Source of the DNA: Deltaproteobacteria bacterium RIFCSPLOWO2_02_FULL_57_26
Lineage (GTDB): Bacteria; Desulfobacterota; Binatia; UBA9968
Assembly: GCA_001798455.1 (NCBI GenBank)
Contig: MGSI01000012.1
Location: 1 to 16,668 of the forward strand
Direction of reading: 5' to 3'
DNA: 16,668 nt
Below the pieces are notes generated by a model. That model was not told where the DNA came from. It made no database searches and saw only the letters and a program-made list of their open reading frames with translations. The position numbers were made by a program, and so were the translations under genes. This document shows positions 7,327-14,439 of this stretch, one piece after another (the first letter of the stretch is position 1; each line of letters opens with the position of its first letter).

Positions 7327-9656
7327 TAGCGGGCTTGCTCGGCGGAACGGCGGCGGATCAGCGCTCTTACCTTGTCGGGGGAGAGCGGCAGCTCTTTGAT
7401 CTCCACGCCGAGCGAGGAGAGCGCGTAGCTTACCGCATTGGCGAGCGCTGCCCCGGTTCCCACCATGCCGCCCTCGCCTGCGCCCTTGACGCCGAGGGGA
7501 TTGAGCGGTGACGGAACCTCTTCTAGAACAACGCTTTCTATGGCTGGGACATCCGTGCTCGACGGCAGGACGTAATCCCTGAACGTTGTGGTCAGCAGTT
7601 GGCCGTTTTCGCCGTAGACCAACTCTTCTAGCAGCGTTCCGCCGATACCCTGAACCGCGGCGCCGACCGCCTGCCCATGCACGAGTAGCGGGTTGATGCA
7701 TCGGCCGACATCTTCCACCACCATATATTTCAGGATTTCCACCATTCCGGTTTCGGGATCGACGGCCACGTGGGCGAGGTGAACGCCATAAGAGTGAGTC
7801 ATCTTGTTGGAGTTGAAGTAAGCGGTCTCTTCGAGCTCGGGCTGGCCCTGGTTGTGCATGGTCGAGTGGCGCACGAGCGCGACGAGTTTCCCGAGGTCAA
7901 GCGCCGGCGCCTCTGTTCCTTTACGGTATATCTTCCCTTCCTGGAGATCGAGCTCGGCCGGGCCGGCGCCCAAATGATCGCCAGCGATCGTCAGGATTTT
8001 CTTCTTTAATCCTTGTGCAGCCAGATGGAGCGCGCTCCCGCCCATGACGGTGCCGCGGCTAGCGAAGGTTCCCCAGCCGAAGGGAACCAGGTCGGTGTTT
8101 CCGTGGAAAACCGAGATCCAGTCCATGGGTACGCCCAAGGCATCGGCGCAGATCTGCGCCATCGCGGTCTCGTGCCCCTGCCCTAGGACATTGATGCTGA
8201 GGTAGACGGTAACGCTAGGCCCGTCGCGGAGCACCACCCGCGCGCCTTCGTATGGCTCCAGACCGCCGGTGTTTTTGACGAAGTACGCAAGCCCGATGCC
8301 GTGATAGCGGCCGTTTTCGAAGCGGCCTTGAAGCGGTCTCAGCTTGTCGTAGTCGAATTCTTTAAGCGCGCGGTTGAGAGCGCTCGGGTAGTTGCCGCTA
8401 TCGAGCACGGTCGGGTTTGTACCCGGACGGGTGAGGCCGATTTCATACGGCATCTCTTCGGGCTGGATGAGGTTTTTGCGCCTGAGATCGACCGGATCGA
8501 TCTCCAAATCGGCCGCCATCATGTCGAGCATGCGCTCGCGGAAGAAGCAGGACTCATAGCGTCCCGGAGCTCGGTAGGTCCCCATGCCGGTCTTGTTCGT
8601 GATGACGCAGTGGACCTTGCATTGGTAATTGGGGATCCGGTAAGGCCCGGGTAAAAGCGCCGCGGTCGAGCACGGCACCAGTCCCCCATGGGTCCGGACA
8701 TACGCGCCCATGTTGCCGTAGATCCGCGCGCGCAACGCCAAAAGCGTTCCGTCCTTTTTTGCGGCGATCTCGAGCTCGCAGGTCACCTCGCGCGAATGGT
8801 TCGCGGCCATGAGATGCTCACGGCGGTCCTCAATCCACTTGACCGGCCTTCCGAGCCGCATCGAGGCGAAGGGGATCAAGAAATCCTCGGGGTAAAGCTC
8901 GCCGCGGATGCCGAAGCCTCCGCCAATGTCGTTCTCGATGAAATGGAGATTGTGCTCGGGAAGTTTGAGAAAGGAGGCGATGACCTGGCGGTTGTAGTGC
9001 AGCAGCTTGGTCATCCCATAGGCCGTCAGCTCTCTTTTGCCCACGTCAAAGTTCGCCACCAGGCCCCGCGTCTCCATGGGATTGCCCGTGTGGCGATGGA
9101 CCCGAAATTCTTCTCGCCGCACGTAGTCCGCTTTTTCGAAGGCCCGGGCCGCATCGCCGATCGAGATTTCATGGACCGCCGCAAGATTTGTCCCGTTTTC
9201 CTCGTGGACGAGGACCTCGTTGCGCATAGCGGCACGGAGTTCGAGCACCTCGGGTAAGTCCTCGTACTCGACCTCGATGGCATCGAGCGCGTCCTCGGCG
9301 AGGTAGCGGCTTTCCGCCACTACCACGGCTACTGGCTCGCCCATGTAGCGGACCTTATCGCGGGCAAGCAGGGGTTGCAGGTAGCGCTCCAGACCGGGGA
9401 CTTTGTACATGCGCATGGGGACGGGCACGGCCATCTCTCCGATGTCTTTTAAGGTAAAAATCCACACGACGCCGGGGATGGCCCGGGCTTGCGCCGTGTC
9501 GATCGAGCGGATTCGAGCGTGGGCGCGCGGGCTGCGCAGGATGGCGGCGTGCAGCATTCCCGGCAGTTTTATGTCGTCGGCATAGGTGCCTTTGCCGGTG
9601 ATAAATCGGATGTCTTCCCGCCGTTTGATAGGAGCGCCGATGTAGGGTTTTGCCAT
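7326..9656 (-). CDS. Xanthine dehydrogenase/CO dehydrogenase-family molybdopterin-binding (large) subunit
   Basis: A 776-residue Mo subunit. I place the start at the ATG at 9656 (MAKPYIGAPIKRRED), with GGAG a few bases upstream; a longer open frame runs back to 9749 but adds a leader unlike the family. Motifs in order are FITGKGTYADDI (18-29), GGGFGIRGE (245-253), the active-site loop TYRAPGRYES (360-369), GQGHET (492-497) and the catalytic Glu728 in GAGEGGMVG. Glu728 corresponds to the base that activates water in this family. The loop is neither the AYxCSFR of true form I CO dehydrogenase nor the AYxGAGR of form II. An aldehyde, purine, N-heterocycle or aromatic hydroxylase is therefore more likely than CO oxidation. 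It is the last gene of the operon, after a 240-bp spacer. Confidence 0.9.
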   Translation of the reverse strand: MAKPYIGAPIKRREDIRFITGKGTYADDIKLPGMLHAAILRSPRAHARIRSIDTAQARAIPGVVWIFTLKDIGEMAVPVPMRMYKVPGLERYLQPLLARDKVRYMGEPVAVVVAESRYLAEDALDAIEVEYEDLPEVLELRAAMRNEVLVHEENGTNLAAVHEISIGDAARAFEKADYVRREEFRVHRHTGNPMETRGLVANFDVGKRELTAYGMTKLLHYNRQVIASFLKLPEHNLHFIENDIGGGFGIRGELYPEDFLIPFASMRLGRPVKWIEDRREHLMAANHSREVTCELEIAAKKDGTLLALRARIYGNMGAYVRTHGGLVPCSTAALLPGPYRIPNYQCKVHCVITNKTGMGTYRAPGRYESCFFRERMLDMMAADLEIDPVDLRRKNLIQPEEMPYEIGLTRPGTNPTVLDSGNYPSALNRALKEFDYDKLRPLQGRFENGRYHGIGLAYFVKNTGGLEPYEGARVVLRDGPSVTVYLSINVLGQGHETAMAQICADALGVPMDWISVFHGNTDLVPFGWGTFASRGTVMGGSALHLAAQGLKKKILTIAGDHLGAGPAELDLQEGKIYRKGTEAPALDLGKLVALVRHSTMHNQGQPELEETAYFNSNKMTHSYGVHLAHVAVDPETGMVEILKYMVVEDVGRCINPLLVHGQAVGAAVQGIGGTLLEELVYGENGQLLTTTFRDYVLPSSTDVPAIESVVLEEVPSPLNPLGVKGAGEGGMVGTGAALANAVSYALSSLGVEIKELPLSPDKVRALIRRRSAEQAR

Positions 9657-9716
9657 AGCTTCTCCGTCGCTAATTCGATTCCCTCGAAAGCTGCCCGGGG
9701 TCCGAGCCATCAGGCC

Positions 9717-9772
9717 GCGGCCGATGGACAGAGCTCCCTCGGGAAGCACGCTCTCGGCTGCGGCCGATGGAC
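9717..9772. repeat. Short direct repeat pair in the hydroxylase operon spacer
   Basis: The 13-mer GCGGCCGATGGAC occurs at 9717-9729 and again at 9760-9772, 43 bp apart and on the same strand. The intervening 30 bases include GAGCTCCCTCGGGAAGC. The pair lies between the 2Fe-2S and Mo subunit genes and next to the AT-rich repeat block at 9789-9853. No gene function is evident. Confidence 0.65.
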
Positions 9773-9788
9773 TGTCCTCGCTTTGCTC

Positions 9789-9853
9789 GGAATCTCAGAT
9801 CCCAGATCTCATATCTCAGATTTGAGATTTGAAATTTGCCATTTGAAATCCCG
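9789..9853. repeat. AT-rich degenerate tandem/inverted repeat (AATCTCAGAT / GAGATTTGAAATTT type)
   Basis: This is a 65-bp island of about seven-base degenerate units (ATCTCAG, ATCTCAT, ATTTGAG, ATTTGAA, ATTTGCC, ATTTGAA). It stands out sharply from GC-rich surroundings. It also contains inverted repeats, for example ATCTCA at 9813-9818 with TGAGAT at 9823-9828, and AATCTCA at 9791-9797 with TGAGATT at 9823-9829. Such intergenic elements of degenerate ATTTGAAAT-like units occur in many uncultured bacterial genomes. Here the block separates two subunit genes of one enzyme. Confidence 0.7.
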
Positions 9854-9896
9854 AAGGGCATGTCCGCATCCTCGCTCGCGCTCCCCTCGGTCCCCA

Positions 9897-10373
9897 CTAC
9901 GTTGTGGTCTTCCCCGCGGCTTGCAGGATTGCTTTGACGATGGGCAGGTATCCTGTGCAGCGGCACAGGTTGCCGGAGATAGCCTCGCGCACTTCTGTCT
10001 CGGTGGGCTTCGGCCGTTCCTTGAGGAAGGCGTAGGCGGTCATGAGAAATCCCGGCGTGCAAAAACCGCACTGAAGGGCGTGTTGGTCCTGAAAGGCCTG
10101 CTGCAGGGGATGCAGCTCCGCTCCCCGAGCTAGACCCTCCACGGTGAGAAGCTCCGCCCCATCCGCCTGCACGGCCAGGAGCGAGCACGAGCGCACGGCC
10201 TCCCCGTTGAGAAGGATCGTACAGGCTCCGCACACCCCGTGCTCGCACCCGAGATGGGTTCCCGTGAGGTCAAGCTCGTTACGCAGAAAATCGGCGAGCG
10301 TCACTCTGGCCTCGACCAGACGCTCGTAACTCTTCCCGTTGACGGTCACCGTAATCGTGTGTTTGGAGCTCAT
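9897..10373 (-). CDS. Xanthine dehydrogenase/CO dehydrogenase-family 2Fe-2S (small) subunit
   Basis: A 158-residue iron-sulfur subunit with both expected clusters. The N-terminal plant-ferredoxin-type motif is Cys43, Cys48, Cys51 and Cys63 (LGCEHGVCGACTILLNG then RSC). The C-terminal helical domain carries Cys102, Cys105, Cys137 and Cys139 (QCGFCTPGFL and NLCRCTGY). It passes electrons from the Mo centre to the FAD subunit. Its ATG (10373-10371) overlaps the TGA of the upstream FAD subunit as ATGA, which suggests translational coupling. Length and motifs are normal for the family. Downstream, a 240-bp spacer with repeats separates it from the Mo subunit. Confidence 0.94.
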   Translation of the reverse strand: MSSKHTITVTVNGKSYERLVEARVTLADFLRNELDLTGTHLGCEHGVCGACTILLNGEAVRSCSLLAVQADGAELLTVEGLARGAELHPLQQAFQDQHALQCGFCTPGFLMTAYAFLKERPKPTETEVREAISGNLCRCTGYLPIVKAILQAAGKTTT

Positions 10374-11251
10374 GCCGTTTCCTTTTGTGCACGTTTGAAA
10401 GCATTCTGCAGGGCCCGGCGAGTGAGCACGCCTCCCACCTCTTTGCGGTACTCGGCCGAGGCGTGGACATCCGAGACCGGATCGAGATCCTCCGTGACCG
10501 CCTTGGCAACCTCCGCGAGAGCGTGCTCATCCGTTCTCTTGCCACAGAGAAGTCGCTCGGCCCGCGCCACACGCTCCGGTTTTTCCCCGGCGCCGAATAC
10601 CACGATCCGGGAATTCTGGCACGTGTCGTTGCCGTTCAGTTCCACCAGCGTGACCACACCCACCATGGCGAAATCTCCCCTACGCCGGGCGACCTCTTCA
10701 ATTGCCCAGCCCACTCGGGGTCGCGTGGCCGGAATGCGAATCTCGGTCAGGAGCTCGCTGGGTTCGATTGCGGTGGTCATGTAGCCGAGAAAGAAATCTT
10801 TAGCCGCGATGGCGCGCTCGCCCCGCGTGCTGCGCACGACAAATTCGGCTTCGAGCGTCAAACTTACGGCGGGAAGCTCGGCGGCCGGGTCGGCGTGAGC
10901 CAGGCTCCCGCCGATGGTGCCGCGGTTACGGATCTGGAAATGGCCGATAAGTGGCATGGCGGCGGCAATCAGCGGGCATTGCGTCGCAACTTGCCCGGAG
11001 CGCTCCACGGCCCGCTGGCGCGCGAGCGCGCCGATGCGGAGCCCCCCGTCGGGTTCGGACCGGATAAAAGCCAGGTCGCGAAGGCGATTGATGTCGATGA
11101 TCACGGCGGGGCGGGCCAGGCGCAGGCTCAGAAGCGGCATGAGGCTTTGCCCCCCCGCCAGGACCTTGGCCTCCTCGCCGTATTTCTGAAGCAGCTTGAG
11201 AGCTTCATCAATTGCTTGCGGCGCGAAATATTCAAACGGGGCAGGTTTCAT
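10370..11251 (-). CDS. Xanthine dehydrogenase/CO dehydrogenase-family FAD-binding (medium) subunit
   Basis: A 293-residue flavoprotein subunit. Both family FAD-binding signatures are present: AGGQSLMPLL at residues 32-41 and TIGGSLAHADPAAE at 112-125. A CO_deh_flav_C-like C-terminal region follows (GAGEKPERVARAERLL and so on). It starts with an ATG at 11251 (MKPAPFEYFAPQA), a typical family N terminus. It is the first gene of the medium-small-large operon, the same order as in form I cox clusters, although the large subunit active-site loop argues against CO as the substrate. FAD in this subunit would pass electrons to quinone, NAD or another acceptor. Confidence 0.93.
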   Translation of the reverse strand: MKPAPFEYFAPQAIDEALKLLQKYGEEAKVLAGGQSLMPLLSLRLARPAVIIDINRLRDLAFIRSEPDGGLRIGALARQRAVERSGQVATQCPLIAAAMPLIGHFQIRNRGTIGGSLAHADPAAELPAVSLTLEAEFVVRSTRGERAIAAKDFFLGYMTTAIEPSELLTEIRIPATRPRVGWAIEEVARRRGDFAMVGVVTLVELNGNDTCQNSRIVVFGAGEKPERVARAERLLCGKRTDEHALAEVAKAVTEDLDPVSDVHASAEYRKEVGGVLTRRALQNAFKRAQKETA

Positions 11252-11324
11252 CGCTCACGCGCTCGGCTACCAGAATTATCCGGCCATGTCAAGGAAGAGA
11301 GCGGGCAGAAGGCATTAGGCACTG

Positions 11325-11350
11325 GGCAGGAAGGTAGACTACGTCCTGCC
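11325..11350. terminator. Possible hairpin downstream of the Smr gene
   Basis: GGCAGGA (11325-11331) pairs with TCCTGCC (11344-11350) around a 12-base loop, ten bases after the Smr gene stop on the minus strand. There is no U tract, so it may be a weak terminator or a remnant of the nearby GGCATTAGGCACTGGGCAGG low-complexity stretch. Confidence 0.3.
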
Positions 11351-11360
11351 TCCTGGTTCC

Positions 11361-11657
11361 TCAAATGCGCTTCAGCTCCACGACAGTCACGCCCCACCCG
11401 CCTGATTCGGGAGGGGCATCTTTAAAGGACCCAACCCAGGAGTGCTTTTCCAGGATCGAGCGGACAATGCGCCGCTGGATGCCTTTTCCGCGTCCATGGA
11501 TCAGGCGCACGGCATAGAGGCCGGCGCGTCTGCACTGATCGAGGTACTCTTCGACAACCCCCGGTATATCCTCGGGAGCGAAAGCGTGGAGATCGATGGA
11601 GTCCTCGATGGGAACGACGACGGGCTCAGCGAAGGGCGGCTGTTTTTCGTCGGCCAT
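11361..11657 (-). CDS. Stand-alone Smr-domain protein
   Basis: A 98-residue protein made almost entirely of an Smr (small MutS-related) domain. The conserved DLH is at residues 22-24 (SIDLHAFAPEDIP), the HGRGKG loop at 54-59 (RLIHGRGKGIQRRIV), and the closing strand is GGWGVTVVELKRI. Smr domains have DNA nicking or RNA endonuclease activity, and the HGxGxG and DLH elements form the proposed active site. Here the usual DLHG reads DLHA. The protein is short for the family and lacks a MutS2 or N-terminal extension. The ATG at 11657 has no strong ribosome-binding site. It diverges from the exporter gene, sharing a 50-bp intergenic region with a TTGACA at 11662-11667. Its role in this locus is unknown. 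Confidence 0.85.
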   Translation of the reverse strand: MADEKQPPFAEPVVVPIEDSIDLHAFAPEDIPGVVEEYLDQCRRAGLYAVRLIHGRGKGIQRRIVRSILEKHSWVGSFKDAPPESGGWGVTVVELKRI

Positions 11658-11707
11658 ACGATTGACAAAACCTTAGCAGATCAGCACACTCGTTAAAACC
11701 TCTCGCC

Positions 11708-12451
11708 ATGCCATTGGATGCGACAACGCTGTGGGTGGGCGTCTCGCTGCTCATCGCCGCTTTCGTCAAAGGAACCACGGGGCTCGGTTTCCCGATGATT
11801 GCCACGCCCACGGTGGCGCTCTTGCTCGACATCCGCACTGCCGTTACCATCCTCCTTATCCCCAATATCGTGATGGACATCACACAGGCCTTGCGTGGGA
11901 GCTTTCCAACGGCGGTCCTGAGGCGCTTCGCGTGGCTCATTTTGTTGACTATCATTGGGGTCTTTTTAGGGACCAGGCTCCTCGTCATTCTTCCGCTGTG
12001 GGTTCTCAACCTGAGCCTGGGGATCATGGTGTTGACCTTTGTGGCCTCCAACCTGCTCCGCCTGAACTTCCAAATCCCTCCCCGCTTAGAGGGCGCTCTC
12101 TCACCGGTTGTCGGTGTGATCGGTGGCTTCTTAAACGGAATGACCAATGCCTCGGGCCCTGCGCTGGCCATCTACCTCTACAGCCTTAAGCTGCCGAAAA
12201 AGGAATTCATCAAATCCATCGCCACGATTTTTATCGTGACCAAGATGTCGCAGCTCGTCGCCGTCTCAACCTGGGACCTCTTCACGTTTTCAAGGCTGCT
12301 TTTGTCGCTCGAGGTCACGGTTTTCATTTTGGCGGGATTCTACGCTGGCCTAAAGACCCAGGATCGCATCAACCAGAAAACCTTCAACCACGGGCTGCTG
12401 ATCTTCCTTTTTGTTGTAGGTGTCACTCTGATCATTCGCTCCTTGGTCTAG
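11708..12451 (+). CDS. TauE/SafE-family membrane transporter (sulfite/organosulfonate exporter-like)
   Basis: A 247-residue integral membrane protein. The N-terminal VKGTTGLGFPMIATP (about residues 20-34) is the family hallmark. A second half-repeat carries VVGVIGGFLNGMTNASGPALA (about 137-157), giving the usual internal two-fold arrangement. Hydrophobic segments follow roughly at 5-25, 42-60, 75-95, 98-118, 135-160, 172-190, 200-217 and 229-246. Family members move sulfite, sulfoacetate or other small organic anions, but most are uncharacterised and the substrate here is unknown. No clear Shine-Dalgarno sequence precedes the ATG at 11708. It converges on the MetE-like gene with only a 13-bp gap. 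Confidence 0.88.
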   Translation: MPLDATTLWVGVSLLIAAFVKGTTGLGFPMIATPTVALLLDIRTAVTILLIPNIVMDITQALRGSFPTAVLRRFAWLILLTIIGVFLGTRLLVILPLWVLNLSLGIMVLTFVASNLLRLNFQIPPRLEGALSPVVGVIGGFLNGMTNASGPALAIYLYSLKLPKKEFIKSIATIFIVTKMSQLVAVSTWDLFTFSRLLLSLEVTVFILAGFYAGLKTQDRINQKTFNHGLLIFLFVVGVTLIIRSLV

Positions 12452-12464
12452 GGGCGCAAGCTTG

Positions 12465-13574
12465 CTAGCTTTTCCCCCAAACCTCCTCGGCCGTACGGAC
12501 CACGAGATCGAGCTTGCGGCGCTGATCGGCGAAGGAAAGCTTGTTGCCCAGTATGGAGGAGGAAAAGCCGCATTGGGGACTTAACCCCAACTTTTCCAGC
12601 GGAACATACCGGCTGGCCTCACGGATGCGCCGCTTCAGCTCCTCTGTTTTTTCCAGGTGAGGCCTCTTGGTGGTGACGAGCCCCAAAACCACGAATTTGT
12701 CCTCGGGGACATCCTTGAGCGGGTCAAATGAGCCAGAGCGGCGATCGTCGTATTCCAGCAAGAGACGGCTCGCGTTGATGGATCGAAAGAGCTTCCGACT
12801 AATGGCGTCATACCCTCCTTCCGAGAGCCACCGGCTCCCCTGGTTGCCGCGTCAGACGTGAAATCCGAAGGTCACGTCGGGGAAGCCTTCCATGACCGCG
12901 TTGTCGAGTTCGATGCCCGCGCTCAGCCACTTTTCTAAGCTCCAACCCTGTCGCTCGTAAAAACTGCGGGTTTTTGGGTCGAGTAGGAGACCATAGTGCG
13001 GGGCGTCCAGTTGAATATAGGTTGCTCCAAGGCGCACAAGCTCCCTCACCTCGTCGCGCAGGATCTCAACGATATCGGCAAAGAAGGCATCGAGCGTCGG
13101 GTAGGCTTCACGAGAGCTCTCAGCGGACCAGAAGTTGGCCCAAAGTCCGGGGCTGGGAAGGGTGATCTTGGGTATGCGGGAAGTGTGAGCTTTCAGGTAG
13201 GTGAACTCGTGGGCCGAGAGATGGCGGCGCCGCCGCAATTTTTCTACGGCTCCCAAACCGCGCGGCCGCGCTTTTCTATGTGCCCCCTGCTCGTCGTGCC
13301 ACTCGCCCCAGAGAAATGCGTCGAGCGTAAACTCCCCGAAGCCGCTCACCGCGGCAGCCATCTGGCTTTGAAAGGACTCCCGGCGCATCTCGCCGTCGGT
13401 GACTATCTCAAGCCCAACCGATTCCTGCAGCGCAATCGCCTGGTCCACAGCTCGGCCTTCGATCTCTTTGAATCGGTCGGGGCTGAGGATGCCGGTGGCT
13501 AGTTGTCTTTGAGCCTCAAGCAGCTCCGGCGGCCTGAGCAAACTGCCGACTACATCCGCGTGGACGGTAATCAC
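12465..13574 (-). CDS. MetE-like (cobalamin-independent methionine synthase family) protein, candidate selenoprotein with in-frame TGA
   Basis: Read through one TGA, this is a 369-residue protein of the single-domain MetE/YxjG-like zinc methyltransferase family. It starts at a GTG (13574); a stop lies four codons upstream, and the N terminus (VHADVVGSLLRPPEL) matches the family. Other motifs are VTDGEMRRESF (58-68), YIQLDAPHYGLLLD (186-199), HVURGNQGSRW (239-249), LLEYDD (272-277) and LSPQCGF (331-337). The predicted zinc ligands are His239, residue 241, Glu274 and Cys335. Residue 241 is encoded by TGA (12854-12852), where relatives have Cys in HVCRGN. The frame then stays open and well conserved for 128 codons to a TAG. 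A candidate SECIS hairpin follows the TGA. Family members transfer methyl or alkyl groups to a zinc-bound thiol; the substrate here is unknown. The alternative is a nonsense mutation. There is no ribosome-binding site of note. Confidence 0.8.
12823..12839 (-). promoter_or_regulatory. Candidate bacterial SECIS hairpin
   Basis: On the minus-strand transcript, GGGAGCC (12839-12833) pairs with GGCUCUC (12829-12823) in seven base pairs, one of them a G-U wobble. The apical loop is GGU (12832-12830). The loop starts 19 nt after the UGA. Known bacterial SECIS elements lie just after the UGA within the coding region and have a short stem and a small apical loop with G in its first positions. In the fdhF element of E. 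coli, as I recall it, a GGU sits at almost the same distance. The hairpin overlaps codons that are conserved only in part, so it can coexist with the protein sequence. Confidence 0.65.
12852..12854 (-). other. In-frame TGA, candidate selenocysteine codon (residue 241)
   Basis: This is the only in-frame stop in the 369-codon MetE-like gene. It falls exactly on the cysteine of the His-x-Cys zinc-binding motif (H239-V240-residue 241-RGN) and is one base away from the Cys codon TGC. TGA ends other genes here, such as the molybdoenzyme at 3003, so a genome-wide change of code does not explain it. Confidence 0.72.
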
Positions 13575-13882
13575 CGTATCTGTTTAATTCAAAAATAGCA
13601 TTACCTCAACCGTCGCCTCCGATGCGGCTCTCAGCTTCTCAGCCTTCTCTAAAACCCTACTCTAGAGGAGCCACCAATTTTTCACGGGATTCAGGTTAGC
13701 TAGGTCTCAAGATCCCGTATCGGCATGCACGGGCAGCGGCAAACTGAAACACTTGCGGCGGGCCATGCGGGGGGAAAAATACCGTCCAAGCTTGGCGTGG
13801 CGCTCAGGGGGATCGACGGTCGGCGGAAAATTGAAGGGTCGAAGAGTTACGTCAAGAGTCACGTAACTGTCAACTATCCAGG
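13575..13882. other. 308-bp intergenic region with two inverted repeats, no convincing gene
   Basis: This spacer lies between the start of the MetE-like gene and the end of the deaminase gene, both on the minus strand. It holds two inverted repeats: ACGGGAT at 13684-13690 with ATCCCGT at 13712-13718 (21-base spacer), and AGTTACGT at 13845-13852 with ACGTAACT at 13861-13868 (8-base spacer). The second is 15 bases after the deaminase stop and may be part of its terminator, though no U tract follows. A small plus-strand open frame at 13725-13910 runs into the deaminase gene and looks like noise. Near the GTG at 13574 the minus strand has TTGAGG and TAAACA spaced by 17 bases, a weak promoter-like pair that would give a nearly leaderless transcript. 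Confidence 0.55.
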
Positions 13883-14359
13883 TCAAGCCTGCTTTTTAAC
13901 GAACTCTTGATACAACTTTATGACCTCTTCTCTGAGAACTCCCTTTGTCACCTTTATTTTTGATCCAAATTCCCTGAATATCTTTTTGTAAGTTACCTTG
14001 CCGGGCCTTTTTCTCGCTGGCTGCATGCTTGCAGGTACGTCGGTATGGTCTGCAGCGATGAACAGCTCCGATAGATTGGCCCAAGCGATGGAGGCGGAGC
14101 ACATGAGGCAGGGCTCACCCGTGGCGTAAATGGCGCAGCCTTTCAGATCGCGCGTTTTGGCTGTTCTGAAACATTTTTTAATCGCACTGAGCTCCGCGTG
14201 CGCGGTGACGTCATGACCCGAAAAAGCCGTGCTATGCGCTCTAGCGACCACTTTCCCATCCCTTACAATGACTGAGCCGAAGGGGCGATTACCCTTATTC
14301 AACCCTTTGCGGGCCTCTGCTATCGCGATCTTCATGAAGCCTTCCGTTGTATTTTTCAT
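13883..14359 (-). CDS. Zinc-dependent nucleoside/nucleobase deaminase (GuaD-like, CMP/dCMP deaminase family)
   Basis: A 158-residue cytidine-deaminase-fold enzyme. The zinc site is His54-Ala-Glu56 (TAHAELSAI), with Glu56 the proton shuttle, plus Pro83-Cys84-x2-Cys87 (GEPCLMCSASIAWA). The segment LFIAADHTDVPAS (about 99-111) and overall length are close to Bacillus-type guanine deaminase (156 residues), so a purine base or a related amino-heterocycle is a reasonable guess. The ATG at 14359 fits the family alignment. An ATG at 14335 (residue 9) has a better ribosome-binding site (GGAAGG), so the start is not certain. The 3' half is richer in A and T and in lysine codons than its neighbours. The gene stands alone, downstream of the isochorismatase-family gene and on the same strand. 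Confidence 0.88.
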   Translation of the reverse strand: MKNTTEGFMKIAIAEARKGLNKGNRPFGSVIVRDGKVVARAHSTAFSGHDVTAHAELSAIKKCFRTAKTRDLKGCAIYATGEPCLMCSASIAWANLSELFIAADHTDVPASMQPARKRPGKVTYKKIFREFGSKIKVTKGVLREEVIKLYQEFVKKQA

Positions 14360-14392
14360 TCCAAACGCGCCTCGGCGTACTGGGAGCAGAGG

Positions 14393-14418
14393 GATGAGCC
14401 TAAGATTCAGAACTCATC
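14393..14418. repeat. Inverted repeat between hydrolase and deaminase genes
   Basis: GATGAG (14393-14398) and CTCATC (14413-14418) form a 6-bp stem with a 14-base loop in the 80-bp gap between the hydrolase stop and the deaminase start. It could be a weak terminator or an operator; nothing in the sequence decides which. Confidence 0.3.
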
Positions 14419-14439
14419 GCTCTCAGCTCAGCGCTTTTG

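Noticed and set aside
7326..11251. True aerobic CO dehydrogenase (coxMSL)
   Set aside because: The gene order matches, but the large-subunit loop is TYRAPGR and lacks the AYxCSFR cysteine of form I; it is called only to family level.
10385..11425. Long plus-strand open frame (about 346 codons) opposite the FAD subunit gene
   Set aside because: It is a GC-driven antisense shadow with no domain pattern, and the minus-strand gene has clear FAD motifs.
12465..12761. A separate 98-residue gene starting at the TTG at 12761
   Set aside because: It is the in-frame C-terminal part of the MetE-like protein. The frame is open back to the TGA at 12852, and the codons between (RGNQGSRWLSEGGYD) are family sequence, so a separate start here is not sensible.
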